From: Flavobacterium collinsii
Lineage (GTDB): Bacteria > Bacteroidota > Bacteroidia > Flavobacteriales > Flavobacteriaceae
Direction: 5' to 3'
NCBI RefSeq assembly: GCF_902804485.1
Contig: NZ_CADCST010000078.1
Location: 1 to 64,000, forward strand
DNA: 64,000 nucleotides
Position numbers and translations under genes: made by a program. Under the pieces are notes generated by a model, which was not told the DNA's origin, did no database searches, and worked only from the letters and a program-made list of their open reading frames with translations. This document shows, piece by piece, positions 16,239 through 24,749 of the stretch; the first letter of the stretch is position 1, and each line of letters opens with the position of its first letter.

Positions 16239-17768
16239 ATGAAAACCAATCCATCTATTTTTCAATTAAAAGTTTTTTTAATTGCAATGTTCCTTTTCCA
16301 GTTCCAAACCGGATTTTCTCAGGAAAAAAAAGGTTCCGAATTGTACCAAACGATTATGTCAAGAGACAGTCTTCTTTTTAATGTCGGTTTTAATACCTGC
16401 GACATCAGCCAGTTTGAAAATCTTTATACTGACGACTTTGAATTTTATCATGATAGAGATGGTCCTTCTGACAAGGCCACCTTTTTAGTCAACCTCAAAA
16501 AAGGTTTGTGCCGTTCTGTTGAAACGTACAAAGCAAGAAGATATCTGGTTCCGGGCAGTACCGAAGTTTATCCACTTTATAATAAAGGCGTATTGTATGG
16601 TGCGGTCCAAATGGGAATCCACCAATTTTATGAAAAATCAATAGGGAAAAACGAATCTTTTGCAGATGCCAAAGAAAAATTTGGCAGCACCGCGCGATTT
16701 ACACACGTCTGGCTTTTAGCAAATGGCGTTTGGAAACTCAAAAGATCATTTAGTTACGATCACCAATATGTCAGTACTGCGGGTACCAAATCAGATATCT
16801 TTGACAACGATGCCGAAATTAAAAAATGGCTGGTACAAAACAATATTCCGGCACTAGGAATTGGTCTGATCAACGATGGAAAATTACAGGAAGTAAAAGT
16901 ATTTGGCGAACTCAAAAAAGGAGTTGCGGCACCTTATAATTCGATTTGGAACGTGGCTTCTTTAACCAAGCCTGTTACTGCAATGGTTACTTTAAAATTA
17001 GTGAGTGCCGGAAAATGGGATCTCGACGAGCCTCTTTACAAATATTGGACAGATCCGGATATTGCAAATGATCCTAATACTAAATTGCTAACGACCCGAA
17101 TTATCTTAAGTCATCAAACCGGTTTTCCTAACTGGAGGTTCATGAACAAATCGGGCAAACTGGATTTTAAATTTAAACCCGGAACAAAATACCAATACTC
17201 AGGAGAGGGTTTAGAGTATTTGAGAAGGGCCTTAGAGAAGAAATTTCATAAAACACTGGATCAGTTAGCCGGTGAACTGGTGTTTAAACCTCTAAAAATG
17301 AACGATACTCAGTTGGTCTGGAACGATAAAATTGATTTGTCGAGATATGCCATTGGTTACGACAATAAAGGGAATGCTTATGAACCTACTAAAAACAAAA
17401 CCGCAAATGCCGCTGATGATTTACTGACGACTATTGAAGATTACGGAACATTCTTATGCAGCGTCATGAACAGCGATGGGTTGAGCAAAAAGGTTTTCGA
17501 AGACATGACTTCTCATCAGGTTCAAACCAAAAAAAATAAGTACTTCGGACTGGGTTTTGAAATTTATGATTTAGGAGATAACGATTATGCTTTATCGCAT
17601 GGCGGAGCTGATCAGGGTGTTCAAACCATTTTCTTATTACTTCCAAAAACCAAACAAGGTCTGATTATTTTCACCAATGTTGATGATGGTTATAAGGTTT
17701 ATGAAAAGATTGTAACGCATTATTTTGGTGAAAAGGGTCAGAAAATAATTGATATAGAAACGAAATAA
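16239..17768 (+). CDS. Exported SnoaL-beta-lactamase fusion serine hydrolase
   Basis: A 509-residue protein read from the ATG at 16239. An in-frame upstream ATG at 16194 would put 15 polar residues before the signal peptide. Residues 1-27 form the signal peptide. About 30-180 is a SnoaL/DUF4440-like domain, and about 190-500 a class C beta-lactamase fold. The catalytic SxxK is S241-K244 (ASLTK), the second motif is Y320 in YSG (usually YxN), and the third is H454 in HGG. The family includes esterases and D-aminopeptidases. Substrate unknown. A second serine hydrolase follows at 18136. Confidence 0.82.
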   Translation: MKTNPSIFQLKVFLIAMFLFQFQTGFSQEKKGSELYQTIMSRDSLLFNVGFNTCDISQFENLYTDDFEFYHDRDGPSDKATFLVNLKKGLCRSVETYKARRYLVPGSTEVYPLYNKGVLYGAVQMGIHQFYEKSIGKNESFADAKEKFGSTARFTHVWLLANGVWKLKRSFSYDHQYVSTAGTKSDIFDNDAEIKKWLVQNNIPALGIGLINDGKLQEVKVFGELKKGVAAPYNSIWNVASLTKPVTAMVTLKLVSAGKWDLDEPLYKYWTDPDIANDPNTKLLTTRIILSHQTGFPNWRFMNKSGKLDFKFKPGTKYQYSGEGLEYLRRALEKKFHKTLDQLAGELVFKPLKMNDTQLVWNDKIDLSRYAIGYDNKGNAYEPTKNKTANAADDLLTTIEDYGTFLCSVMNSDGLSKKVFEDMTSHQVQTKKNKYFGLGFEIYDLGDNDYALSHGGADQGVQTIFLLLPKTKQGLIIFTNVDDGYKVYEKIVTHYFGEKGQKIIDIETK

Positions 17769-18135
17769 ATCTATGCTAAAGTTATTTATCCTTATTGTGC
17801 AATTTTTAGGTGAAGTGCTATTCGCTTAAACCAACTTAGCTATTTTAGAGATACAGATCGCAGAGGAGGAATTCATCCTCATCGAGGAACAAAAAATAAA
17901 GATTGAAAGGTAAAGAAAATTGTTAGTTATGAGCATAGCCTGTAAATAGTAGCATTGCGTCTATGCTCTACCGCTAGTGTGTTAAAAAAAAGATAAAAAA
18001 AGGATTGATTCTGAAACTTAATTAAAAATGAGTCGTCTAAATAAAGACGACAACATAATCCTGAACAGATTACGGAGTTTCAATCATCAAATCAAAAATC
18101 AATCACTGGTTCACTAACCTTAATCATCAATCAAT
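17769..18135. other. Intergenic region with hairpins and a possible tiny hydrophobic ORF
   Basis: A 367-nt gap between the two serine hydrolase genes. It holds inverted repeats GAGCATAG/CTATGCTC (17931-17938 with 17961-17968) and GTCGTCT/AGACGAC (18032-18038 with 18045-18051). The second is nested inside AGGATT (18001-18006)/AATCCT (18057-18062). An ATG at 17773 opens an 18-codon hydrophobic frame ending at 17829, which could be a remnant signal peptide or chance. No larger gene is present and the hairpins lack clear T-tracts. Confidence 0.4.
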
Positions 18136-19605
18136 ATGAAGCAACCAATCAAACTAGTTGTTCTTAGCGTTCTTTTCCTTTTTTTCGCTATAAACATCTC
18201 TTCCGCACAGGACAAAGCAAAACAAATTGACCAACTTTTAAGTACGTACAATCAATACGGACAATTTAATGGTTCGGCACTGGTTACCGAAAATGGAAAA
18301 GTCATTTTTAAGAAAGGATACGGTTCTGCCAATATGGAATGGAATATTCCGAACGAGCCTAATACCAAATTCAGATTGGGCTCCATCACCAAACAATTTA
18401 CCGCATTTTTAATCTTAAAATTAGCCGAAGAAAGTAAAGTAAAACTGGATGTTCCTATCACTACTTACTTACCGGATTACCCTAAAGAAACCGGCGATAA
18501 AATAACGCTTCATCATTTGCTTACACATACGTCGGGAATTCCAAATTACACTTCTTTACCTGATTTTTTCAAAGATAAAAGCCGAAATCCTTATACACCT
18601 GAAGAGTTTGTCAAAACGTTCTCTAATTTACCGCTTGATTTTACTCCGGGTGAAAGATTCAGCTATAGTAATTCCGGATATTTCCTTTTAGGATATATTA
18701 TCGAAAAAGTTACCGGAAAAACATACGAGCACTATTTGCAAGAGACCATCTTTACGCCATTGAAGATGGTCAATTCCGGCTATGATCGCCCCGAAGTCCT
18801 CTTGGAAAACAGAGCTGCCGGTTATGAGAAAAACGCCAAAAAAATTAGTAATGCTTCCTATATCGATATGAGTATACCTTACGCAGCAGGTTCTTTATAT
18901 TCTACGGTGGAGGATTTGTACCTATGGGATCAGGCGCTTTATGCCAATAAAATACTTTCTGCGGCATCAACAGAATTATTATTCAAACCTTACATCAGTA
19001 CAAGAAAAAATGAGTCTTACGGCTATGGATGGGTTGTCAGCGAAAAAAACAAAGGAAAAGATGCCGCCCAATTAAAAATTGTTGAACATGGTGGTGGAAT
19101 CAATGGGTTTAACACCAATATCGTTCGTATTGTAACGGATAAAAATCTAATTGTTTTACTCAACAACACTGGCGGAACTGTTTTGGAAGAAATGAGCAAT
19201 GCGATCAGAGCCATTTTGTACAAACAATCATTCAACCAGCCGAAAAAATCTTTGGCGTTTGAGCTTTTGGATGTTTTTACAGAACAAGGGGTTACAAGCG
19301 GAACGGTTGCCTATGCCAAATTAAAAAACGATCCTACTTACGCTATCAAGGAAAACGACATGAATGACGTGGGCTATCAACTTTTACAAAAAAGAAAAAT
19401 TAAAGAGGCGATCGAGATTTTTAAAATAAATGCCGCTTCTTTTCCAAAATCCGGAAACGCGTATGATAGTTTAGGAGAAGCCTATTTGGCTGATGGAGAT
19501 AAAAAACTTGCGTTTGAAAATTATTCCAAATCAGTTGAACTGGATCCGACAAATGAAAATGGAAAAAAGGTATTGGAAGAAATTTCAAAAGACAAAACGA
19601 AATAA
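18136..19605 (+). CDS. Exported beta-lactamase-fold serine hydrolase with C-terminal TPR
   Basis: A 489-residue protein with a signal peptide (residues 1-25, ending in SSAQ) and a class C beta-lactamase/Pbp4*-type domain at about 30-350. Catalytic residues are S83 and K86 (SITK), Y177 in YSN, and H318 in HGG. A short TPR stretch at about 415-480 (AYDSLGEAYLADGD) follows, a combination often seen in Bacteroidetes hydrolases of this fold. It probably acts in the periplasm on peptides or esters. Beta-lactam resistance should not be assumed. It is closely followed by a strong terminator. Confidence 0.85.
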   Translation: MKQPIKLVVLSVLFLFFAINISSAQDKAKQIDQLLSTYNQYGQFNGSALVTENGKVIFKKGYGSANMEWNIPNEPNTKFRLGSITKQFTAFLILKLAEESKVKLDVPITTYLPDYPKETGDKITLHHLLTHTSGIPNYTSLPDFFKDKSRNPYTPEEFVKTFSNLPLDFTPGERFSYSNSGYFLLGYIIEKVTGKTYEHYLQETIFTPLKMVNSGYDRPEVLLENRAAGYEKNAKKISNASYIDMSIPYAAGSLYSTVEDLYLWDQALYANKILSAASTELLFKPYISTRKNESYGYGWVVSEKNKGKDAAQLKIVEHGGGINGFNTNIVRIVTDKNLIVLLNNTGGTVLEEMSNAIRAILYKQSFNQPKKSLAFELLDVFTEQGVTSGTVAYAKLKNDPTYAIKENDMNDVGYQLLQKRKIKEAIEIFKINAASFPKSGNAYDSLGEAYLADGDKKLAFENYSKSVELDPTNENGKKVLEEISKDKTK

Positions 19606-19630
19606 CTTTCATTCGACTTCTTTAAAAAAA

Positions 19631-19665
19631 TCCTCTAAAACTGATTCTCAATCAGTTTTAGAGGA
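19631..19665 (+). terminator. Terminator of the second serine hydrolase gene
   Basis: A perfect 15-bp stem (TCCTCTAAAACTGAT and complement) with loop TCTCA, followed by TTCTTTTTG, begins 25 nt after the stop codon. A-runs on the other side could also serve the minus strand. Confidence 0.88.
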
Positions 19666-19807
19666 TTCTTTTTGTTACAATTTCTAACAGTAGGATTCGA
19701 TAATTTAGCATTAAAAAAACTATTTTAGCACTGCCCAAAAAAACAAAATTAAAACCTCAAATCAACCTGATTTACAACAAAATTGTTGTAAGCTGCTTAC
19801 TTAACCT

Positions 19808-20251
19808 ATGAAAAATTTAAAGACACAAACTCTTTTAATGTTAGTACTATGCCTGTTTATTCCACTTATCGGTAATTCTCAAACCGCTGGCAAAACAGTC
19901 CCAATGCCTTCTCAGCAAAACAAAATAATAATTGATAAAATTGTGGAAGCTGCAAATTACAAAACCTATGTTACCGATTTTTGCCTGGCGACCATCAGCG
20001 AAGCTGCGCTTAAAGAAAAATGGAATGATCAAAAAACAATTGAAATAACCGAGAGTATTAACTATAAAAACTTTCGTGATGCTGTTTATAATATGTTTGC
20101 TTTTTATAATGAAATAGAATTAGAAACATTATTAAAAACGTACCAAAAAGATATCGTATATCAAACTACAAATGTCATGGTCACTAACGATGCACTTGGT
20201 TACAATCTTGAAATATTTGCGAATGATATTGTTCGGGGGAAGTATAAATAG
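19808..20251 (+). CDS. Small exported protein of unknown function
   Basis: A 147-residue protein with a clear signal peptide (about residues 1-25: basic KNLKTQ, hydrophobic LLMLVLCLFIPLIG, then NSQT). The mature part is helical, with no motif I recognise and only one Cys (near 60). It has its own upstream gap and ends in a stretch of dispersed repeats, so it appears to be a single-gene unit. Its position after two exported hydrolases may be coincidental. Confidence 0.65.
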   Translation: MKNLKTQTLLMLVLCLFIPLIGNSQTAGKTVPMPSQQNKIIIDKIVEAANYKTYVTDFCLATISEAALKEKWNDQKTIEITESINYKNFRDAVYNMFAFYNEIELETLLKTYQKDIVYQTTNVMVTNDALGYNLEIFANDIVRGKYK

Positions 20252-20295
20252 GTACTGAGGTTCTGAGATTCTAAGTTGCTAAGGTTGCAATCTTT
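20251..20295 (+). repeat. Dispersed intergenic repeat, TGAGGTTCTGAG family, copy 1
   Basis: GGTACTGAGGTTCTGAG followed by ATTCTAAGTTGCTAAGGT and ending in ATCTTT. A similar piece with the same order of words lies at 48438-48485 downstream of the DUF1800/DUF1501 start. Both lie directly next to gene ends. No function known. Confidence 0.5.
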
Positions 20296-20468
20296 GTAAA
20301 AGCTTAAACTTTGCAAAAAACCAACTCCAAGACACTTTTGCATTCTTTCTCATAAAAACGCAAAAGAAACTTTGTGCTCTTTGCGGTAAAACCAGTAATC
20401 CTAAAACTAAAAAAACTATTTTCCGGCAGGTATAAGTGAAATGTTGAATGTGAAAAGTGAAAAGTGGA

Positions 20469-20496
20469 ACTTGAAACCTGAAACTTGAAACCTGAA
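20469..20496 (+). repeat. 14-nt tandem repeat near the penicillin acylase 3' end
   Basis: ACTTGAAACCTGAA occurs twice head to tail, preceded by GTGAAAAGTGAAAAGTGG. Related words (TTTCAAGTTTCAGGTTTC) appear near 28682 and 2660. It lies 10 nt past the stop of the minus-strand penicillin acylase gene. Confidence 0.5.
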
Positions 20497-20506
20497 ACCA
20501 AAAGCA

Positions 20507-22897
20507 TTACTTCGCTTTTGGTTTCAAAACTAGTTTGGTTGATGTTTTAATAATTTCCTCTTTATTCAATTTCATTTTTCTGAATTTTCCGGCATTGTAC
20601 ATTTCTGCCTGGTCGTCGTAATGCTTACTAAACGGATTACCCGATTGTCCGGTTGGTAAAATACTCCAGCTGTTTTCGATATCTGAGAAATCAATAATTC
20701 TTCTGGTTGATGGCCCGCCTTTTACGTGATACTTCCCTTCTTTATTAAATCCAAAAAACTGGTTGTTTATTACCTCGTTTGATCCAGGAGCTGCAAAAGG
20801 TCCTACATTAAATAGTCCACGTAATGCAGCTACTTTTCCCAAAGGATGTTCATGCTCTACTGTGTGTGCTTTCCCCCAATGCCAATCTGCTACCTTATCG
20901 CCCAATTGTTCCTGAAGCCCTGCTACAGCTTCATGAAATGATTTTGAAATAATATCACTTCTGGTTTCTTTTACATTTTTGGTTTTGATGTTATCCCACC
21001 AAACGGAGTTTTCCTTTTCAATTTGTCTTGCAATAATTTGTTTTCCCAAAGAGGTATCAAGATATAATCTAAAATTATCATCTCCCATTTCATCTTCGAA
21101 AGTATTTTTTAAATATAAATAAACCCATTTATTATAAATCGTTGGTCCAACATCTTCCAGATTATTGGTTCCTTTCCATGATTGTAAAAAGTTTATCGCT
21201 TCTTTTTCTTCTGCTGAAAGAGAACTTCTGACTAAAGCCGAAACCAGATGTTGCACTACTCCTGGTGAAACGGGTGAGGTGTTATCAAAAATCATCTTAC
21301 TGATTGCGTCTTTGTCCCAATCTGATTTTGCATCCATCAAACCAGAAATTCTTTTCGCACGATCTTCCGGTAAATAATAGCCCGGATATAAAAATCCATC
21401 AATGGCTTCAGGCTGATTATTGGCTGAATACACATAACCCCACTTTGGATTCTCGGCAGAAGGGTTTTTCGAGAAATCTAAATATTCTTTAATATCATCT
21501 TTGCCGCTCGCTCCATCCAAAATAAGAAATGTATTTACTCCTTTATCGTGTTTGTAAAGTGCCCCTGTTGCCCACCATGCCACATTTCCTTTGGCATCAC
21601 CATACATCACATTCAAACCAGGTGCGGCAACCAGCGAAACTGCTTTTCTAAAATCGTTTTTATTTTTAGCATGTGAAAGCCCGTAAACGGCATCTAAAAT
21701 CTGAATGGGCTGCTGTGTATACACCCACGACATTGCAATAGGATTCTTTTTATCTAAATGATCCAGTACATCATTCATAATCGGCCCATGTCGGCTTGAT
21801 TTAACAGTCAAAACCACATCTGAAGTATCTTTTACCTTTATCGTTTTTTTCAGAGATGTATAAGCAGCAAAACCTGTTGGTGTCTGATATTGATTGGAGT
21901 CATCACTTTTATTCTTTTCCTGATAAAAATCGATATCATCATTTTCAAACATTGTGAGTCCGTAAGCGTAATTACGGTTGTGCGCTAATAACGGATAAGG
22001 TGTTCCGGCCAGATAACAGCCGTACAACTCAAAATCCGGTGTTACTAAATGCGCCTCGTACCAGGTTCCTGGCTGCGAAAAACTAATATGGGGATCGTTT
22101 GCAAAAATTACTTTCCCGCTTTTGGTTTTAGTAGGTCCTGCCACCCAGCTATTACTTCCCACAAAAGGAGGTATCGGCGAGTTATCCAGTAATGCTGCTA
22201 CCGACTTTGAAATAGCGGTATATTCTTCTATGTTTTCCTTGGAACTTCTAATTTTCGTGGTATTAAACTCGCCTTCAATCCCTAAGTCTTTCAAATATTC
22301 GACACCATACTTGTCTCGAATAAAGGTTAATAAAGGATCTGTTTTTTGAGCCATGGCGAAACTAAAAGACATGTATCCAAAAATATTGTAAACGTCTTTT
22401 ATGGTGAATTTTTCTTTTTTCACGCCTACTAGTGTAAACTCAACCGGAGTTGGTCCTTCTTCCAAATATTGGTTTATTCCGTCCAGATAGGCCATCGTCA
22501 TTTTATAACTCTGACTGTTCGTATCTAATTTTGAAATAGCTTTTGCAGAAGCTTCTTCGATACCAATTCCGGAGAAAAACTTATCATTTTTTAGTGCAAC
22601 CGATCCAAAGATTTCCGACAATCTTCCGGGTGCAATTCTTCGAAGCAATTCCATTTGCCATAATCGTTCCTGCGCATGGACATAACCTAGTGCTGTCATG
22701 GCATCTTTTTCAGAATCGGCATAAATATGGGGAACTCCAAAATCATCAAAATACACTGTGGTTTCCTTTTGGAGATTTTTCAATTCGACTTCGCCTTCAT
22801 ACTTAGGCTTCAAATGAAAAATGTAAGCGCATAAACCGATTCCAAGAATAACGATCAATACCAATAGTACCAGCAGAATTTTTTTAATTTTTCTCAT
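20507..22897 (-). CDS. Penicillin acylase family N-terminal nucleophile hydrolase
   Basis: A 796-residue Ntn-hydrolase precursor. An N-terminal membrane segment (about residues 7-29) anchors or exports it. The alpha chain spans about 40-230. The autocatalytic cleavage point precedes S248 in GSNSWVAGP, and that Ser becomes the N-terminal nucleophile of the beta chain. The FANDPHISF segment near 266 and SANNQPE near 473 are typical of the family. Members cleave amide bonds of penicillins, acyl-homoserine lactones or acyl peptides. The natural substrate here is unknown. It is divergent from the AsmA-like gene. Confidence 0.87.
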   Translation of the reverse strand: MRKIKKILLVLLVLIVILGIGLCAYIFHLKPKYEGEVELKNLQKETTVYFDDFGVPHIYADSEKDAMTALGYVHAQERLWQMELLRRIAPGRLSEIFGSVALKNDKFFSGIGIEEASAKAISKLDTNSQSYKMTMAYLDGINQYLEEGPTPVEFTLVGVKKEKFTIKDVYNIFGYMSFSFAMAQKTDPLLTFIRDKYGVEYLKDLGIEGEFNTTKIRSSKENIEEYTAISKSVAALLDNSPIPPFVGSNSWVAGPTKTKSGKVIFANDPHISFSQPGTWYEAHLVTPDFELYGCYLAGTPYPLLAHNRNYAYGLTMFENDDIDFYQEKNKSDDSNQYQTPTGFAAYTSLKKTIKVKDTSDVVLTVKSSRHGPIMNDVLDHLDKKNPIAMSWVYTQQPIQILDAVYGLSHAKNKNDFRKAVSLVAAPGLNVMYGDAKGNVAWWATGALYKHDKGVNTFLILDGASGKDDIKEYLDFSKNPSAENPKWGYVYSANNQPEAIDGFLYPGYYLPEDRAKRISGLMDAKSDWDKDAISKMIFDNTSPVSPGVVQHLVSALVRSSLSAEEKEAINFLQSWKGTNNLEDVGPTIYNKWVYLYLKNTFEDEMGDDNFRLYLDTSLGKQIIARQIEKENSVWWDNIKTKNVKETRSDIISKSFHEAVAGLQEQLGDKVADWHWGKAHTVEHEHPLGKVAALRGLFNVGPFAAPGSNEVINNQFFGFNKEGKYHVKGGPSTRRIIDFSDIENSWSILPTGQSGNPFSKHYDDQAEMYNAGKFRKMKLNKEEIIKTSTKLVLKPKAK

Positions 22898-23013
22898 ATT
22901 TATGAAACGTATAAGGATAAATGATTTTGAAATGATATAACTTAAATTTAAAATCGTGTAAGAAACATCGCTTTTAAAAGTCTAAATTTATGTATTTAAA
23001 ATCAATCCTATAA

Positions 23014-24576
23014 ATGTCAATCTATAAAAAAATAGCGATCGGTATCATTTCAGTCTTCTTTTTTGTGATTTTACTCAATATTGGTCTTAATATTTGGATA
23101 AAAAAACAATTACCTATTATCGTAAACGAGAAAAACACAACCGCTTATGCCATCCATTACGAAAAAATAAAAGTGTCACTCTGGTCCCGAAGCATTCATG
23201 CACAAACGTTATTAATTCATCCCAAAAGCCAACTTAAAAACAGCAAAGCAAAAAACGGAATCTACTCTAAAATCGAATCGATTACGATTCAGCATTTCAA
23301 CATTTGGGATCTGGCATTCCGCGATGTTATTAAAGCCGAAAGTATCATCATCAACAAACCCCGCGTTATTCTGTACAAAAAAGGCGAAAACCTTTTAAAC
23401 AACAGTAAAAATATTAAGACAGAGATTATAGAACCTTTTCAAAAGATAGTTGCGGTTTCTAATATTTATTTAAATGAAGGAAGTGTCGATGTGGTCTCTC
23501 TCACCAATAACAAACCTTTTTTTAACATCAAAAAAATCGTTTTAAAACTCGAAGGGATTTTGGTGACGGCAGCTACCTTAAAAGAAAAAATCCCGATGCA
23601 TTTTAAAAAATATGTTCTCATTTGCGATAGTCTGTATTATAAACCCAATGCCTTTTATCGTATGAATGTTGGCCGGATCACTACCGAAAATCATTTTTTA
23701 AGAATAAAAAACTTTTCGTATTTACCTGAATTTAATAGAGCAGAGTTTGTTCAGAAACTAAAGAAAGAAAAGGACATTTATACGATAAAACTGGATTCTG
23801 CCGATATTGAAAAAATGGACTGGGGTTTTAAAAAAGAGCTCTTTTTCTTTAAAGCCAATTCGCTGGTTGTCCATCATGCAGAAGCCAATGTGTATCGCAA
23901 CAAAACACCAAAAGATGATTTGAGCAAAAAATATCTGTACAATGCCTTGCTGCGAAAAATTAAATTCCCTTTACAGATTAATACGCTTCAGATTTTAAAA
24001 TCAAAATTGGTTTACGAAGAAGAAATTAATTTTTCAAAAGGCCCCGGAATCTTAAATTTTGATCGTTTAAACTTGCAGGCTACCAATCTCAAAAGTGGTT
24101 TCGCATTGAAGAAGATGGCTGATGTAAAAATAAAAATCAATTGTTTGTTCATGAAAGCGTCTCCTTTGAATATTGACTGGAGTTTTAATGTGCTCGATGA
24201 AAAAGACAGTTTTCATATTCAGGGAACCATTTCTAATTTTGATGTTGTTTCAATGGAGCCGTTTACTAAACCTTACATCAATACTTCATTTACAGGAAAA
24301 TTCAATAAATATCATTTTGATTTTTACGGAAATGACAATACTGCCAAAGGAAATGCTTCATTAGATTATGAAGATCTAAAAGTGAAATTATTCAAAAAGA
24401 AACATCCTGAGAAAGAAGCTAAGTTAAAAACAGCAGTTGCTAATTTATTACTGAAAAATAACTCCGGGGAAAAAACCAAAACCGCCGATGTTGAATTAGA
24501 ACGAATTCAGGAGAAATCATTCTATAATTTTTTATGGCGAAGCATTGCAGAGTCTTTCAAGAAGATTCTCATTTAA
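23014..24576 (+). CDS. AsmA/DUF748-like membrane-anchored protein
   Basis: A 520-residue protein with an N-terminal membrane helix (about residues 7-27) and a long, mostly beta-strand extracytoplasmic part. The start resembles AsmA-like proteins of Bacteroidetes (anchor, then IVNEKNTTAYAIHYEKIKVSLWSRSI). Stretches near 320-420 such as GILNFDRLNLQATNL also resemble AsmA repeats. Members of that superfamily influence outer-membrane lipid or protein assembly. The assignment is by overall pattern, and no diagnostic motif is available. It is transcribed away from the penicillin acylase gene and followed by an unrelated gene after 173 nt. Confidence 0.55.
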   Translation: MSIYKKIAIGIISVFFFVILLNIGLNIWIKKQLPIIVNEKNTTAYAIHYEKIKVSLWSRSIHAQTLLIHPKSQLKNSKAKNGIYSKIESITIQHFNIWDLAFRDVIKAESIIINKPRVILYKKGENLLNNSKNIKTEIIEPFQKIVAVSNIYLNEGSVDVVSLTNNKPFFNIKKIVLKLEGILVTAATLKEKIPMHFKKYVLICDSLYYKPNAFYRMNVGRITTENHFLRIKNFSYLPEFNRAEFVQKLKKEKDIYTIKLDSADIEKMDWGFKKELFFFKANSLVVHHAEANVYRNKTPKDDLSKKYLYNALLRKIKFPLQINTLQILKSKLVYEEEINFSKGPGILNFDRLNLQATNLKSGFALKKMADVKIKINCLFMKASPLNIDWSFNVLDEKDSFHIQGTISNFDVVSMEPFTKPYINTSFTGKFNKYHFDFYGNDNTAKGNASLDYEDLKVKLFKKKHPEKEAKLKTAVANLLLKNNSGEKTKTADVELERIQEKSFYNFLWRSIAESFKKILI

Positions 24577-24610
24577 TGTGATGCGTTTTTCGTCACGCTT
24601 TGTTTTCTTT

Positions 24611-24630
24611 CGCCACAAATTGCACAAATT
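24611..24630 (+). repeat. Dispersed GCCACRRATT repeat, copy 1
   Basis: CGCCACAAATTGCACAAATT. Related pieces occur at 27251, 36325, 45586 and twice at 61010-61088, always between genes. See the findings for the family. Confidence 0.45.
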
Positions 24631-24749
24631 AGCCTATCAACTATTCTTAATGACAAATTTTGTAAAATAAGAAACTGCAAACCTGACAATTATCAGGTTT
24701 TTTGAGATTTTTTTTCCTAACATTTGCTTTTATTTTAATCTAAAAGCAA

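Noticed and set aside
17931-17968. GAGCATAG inverted repeat as terminator of the first serine hydrolase gene
   Set aside because: There is no T-tract after either arm, and it lies 160 nt beyond the stop codon.
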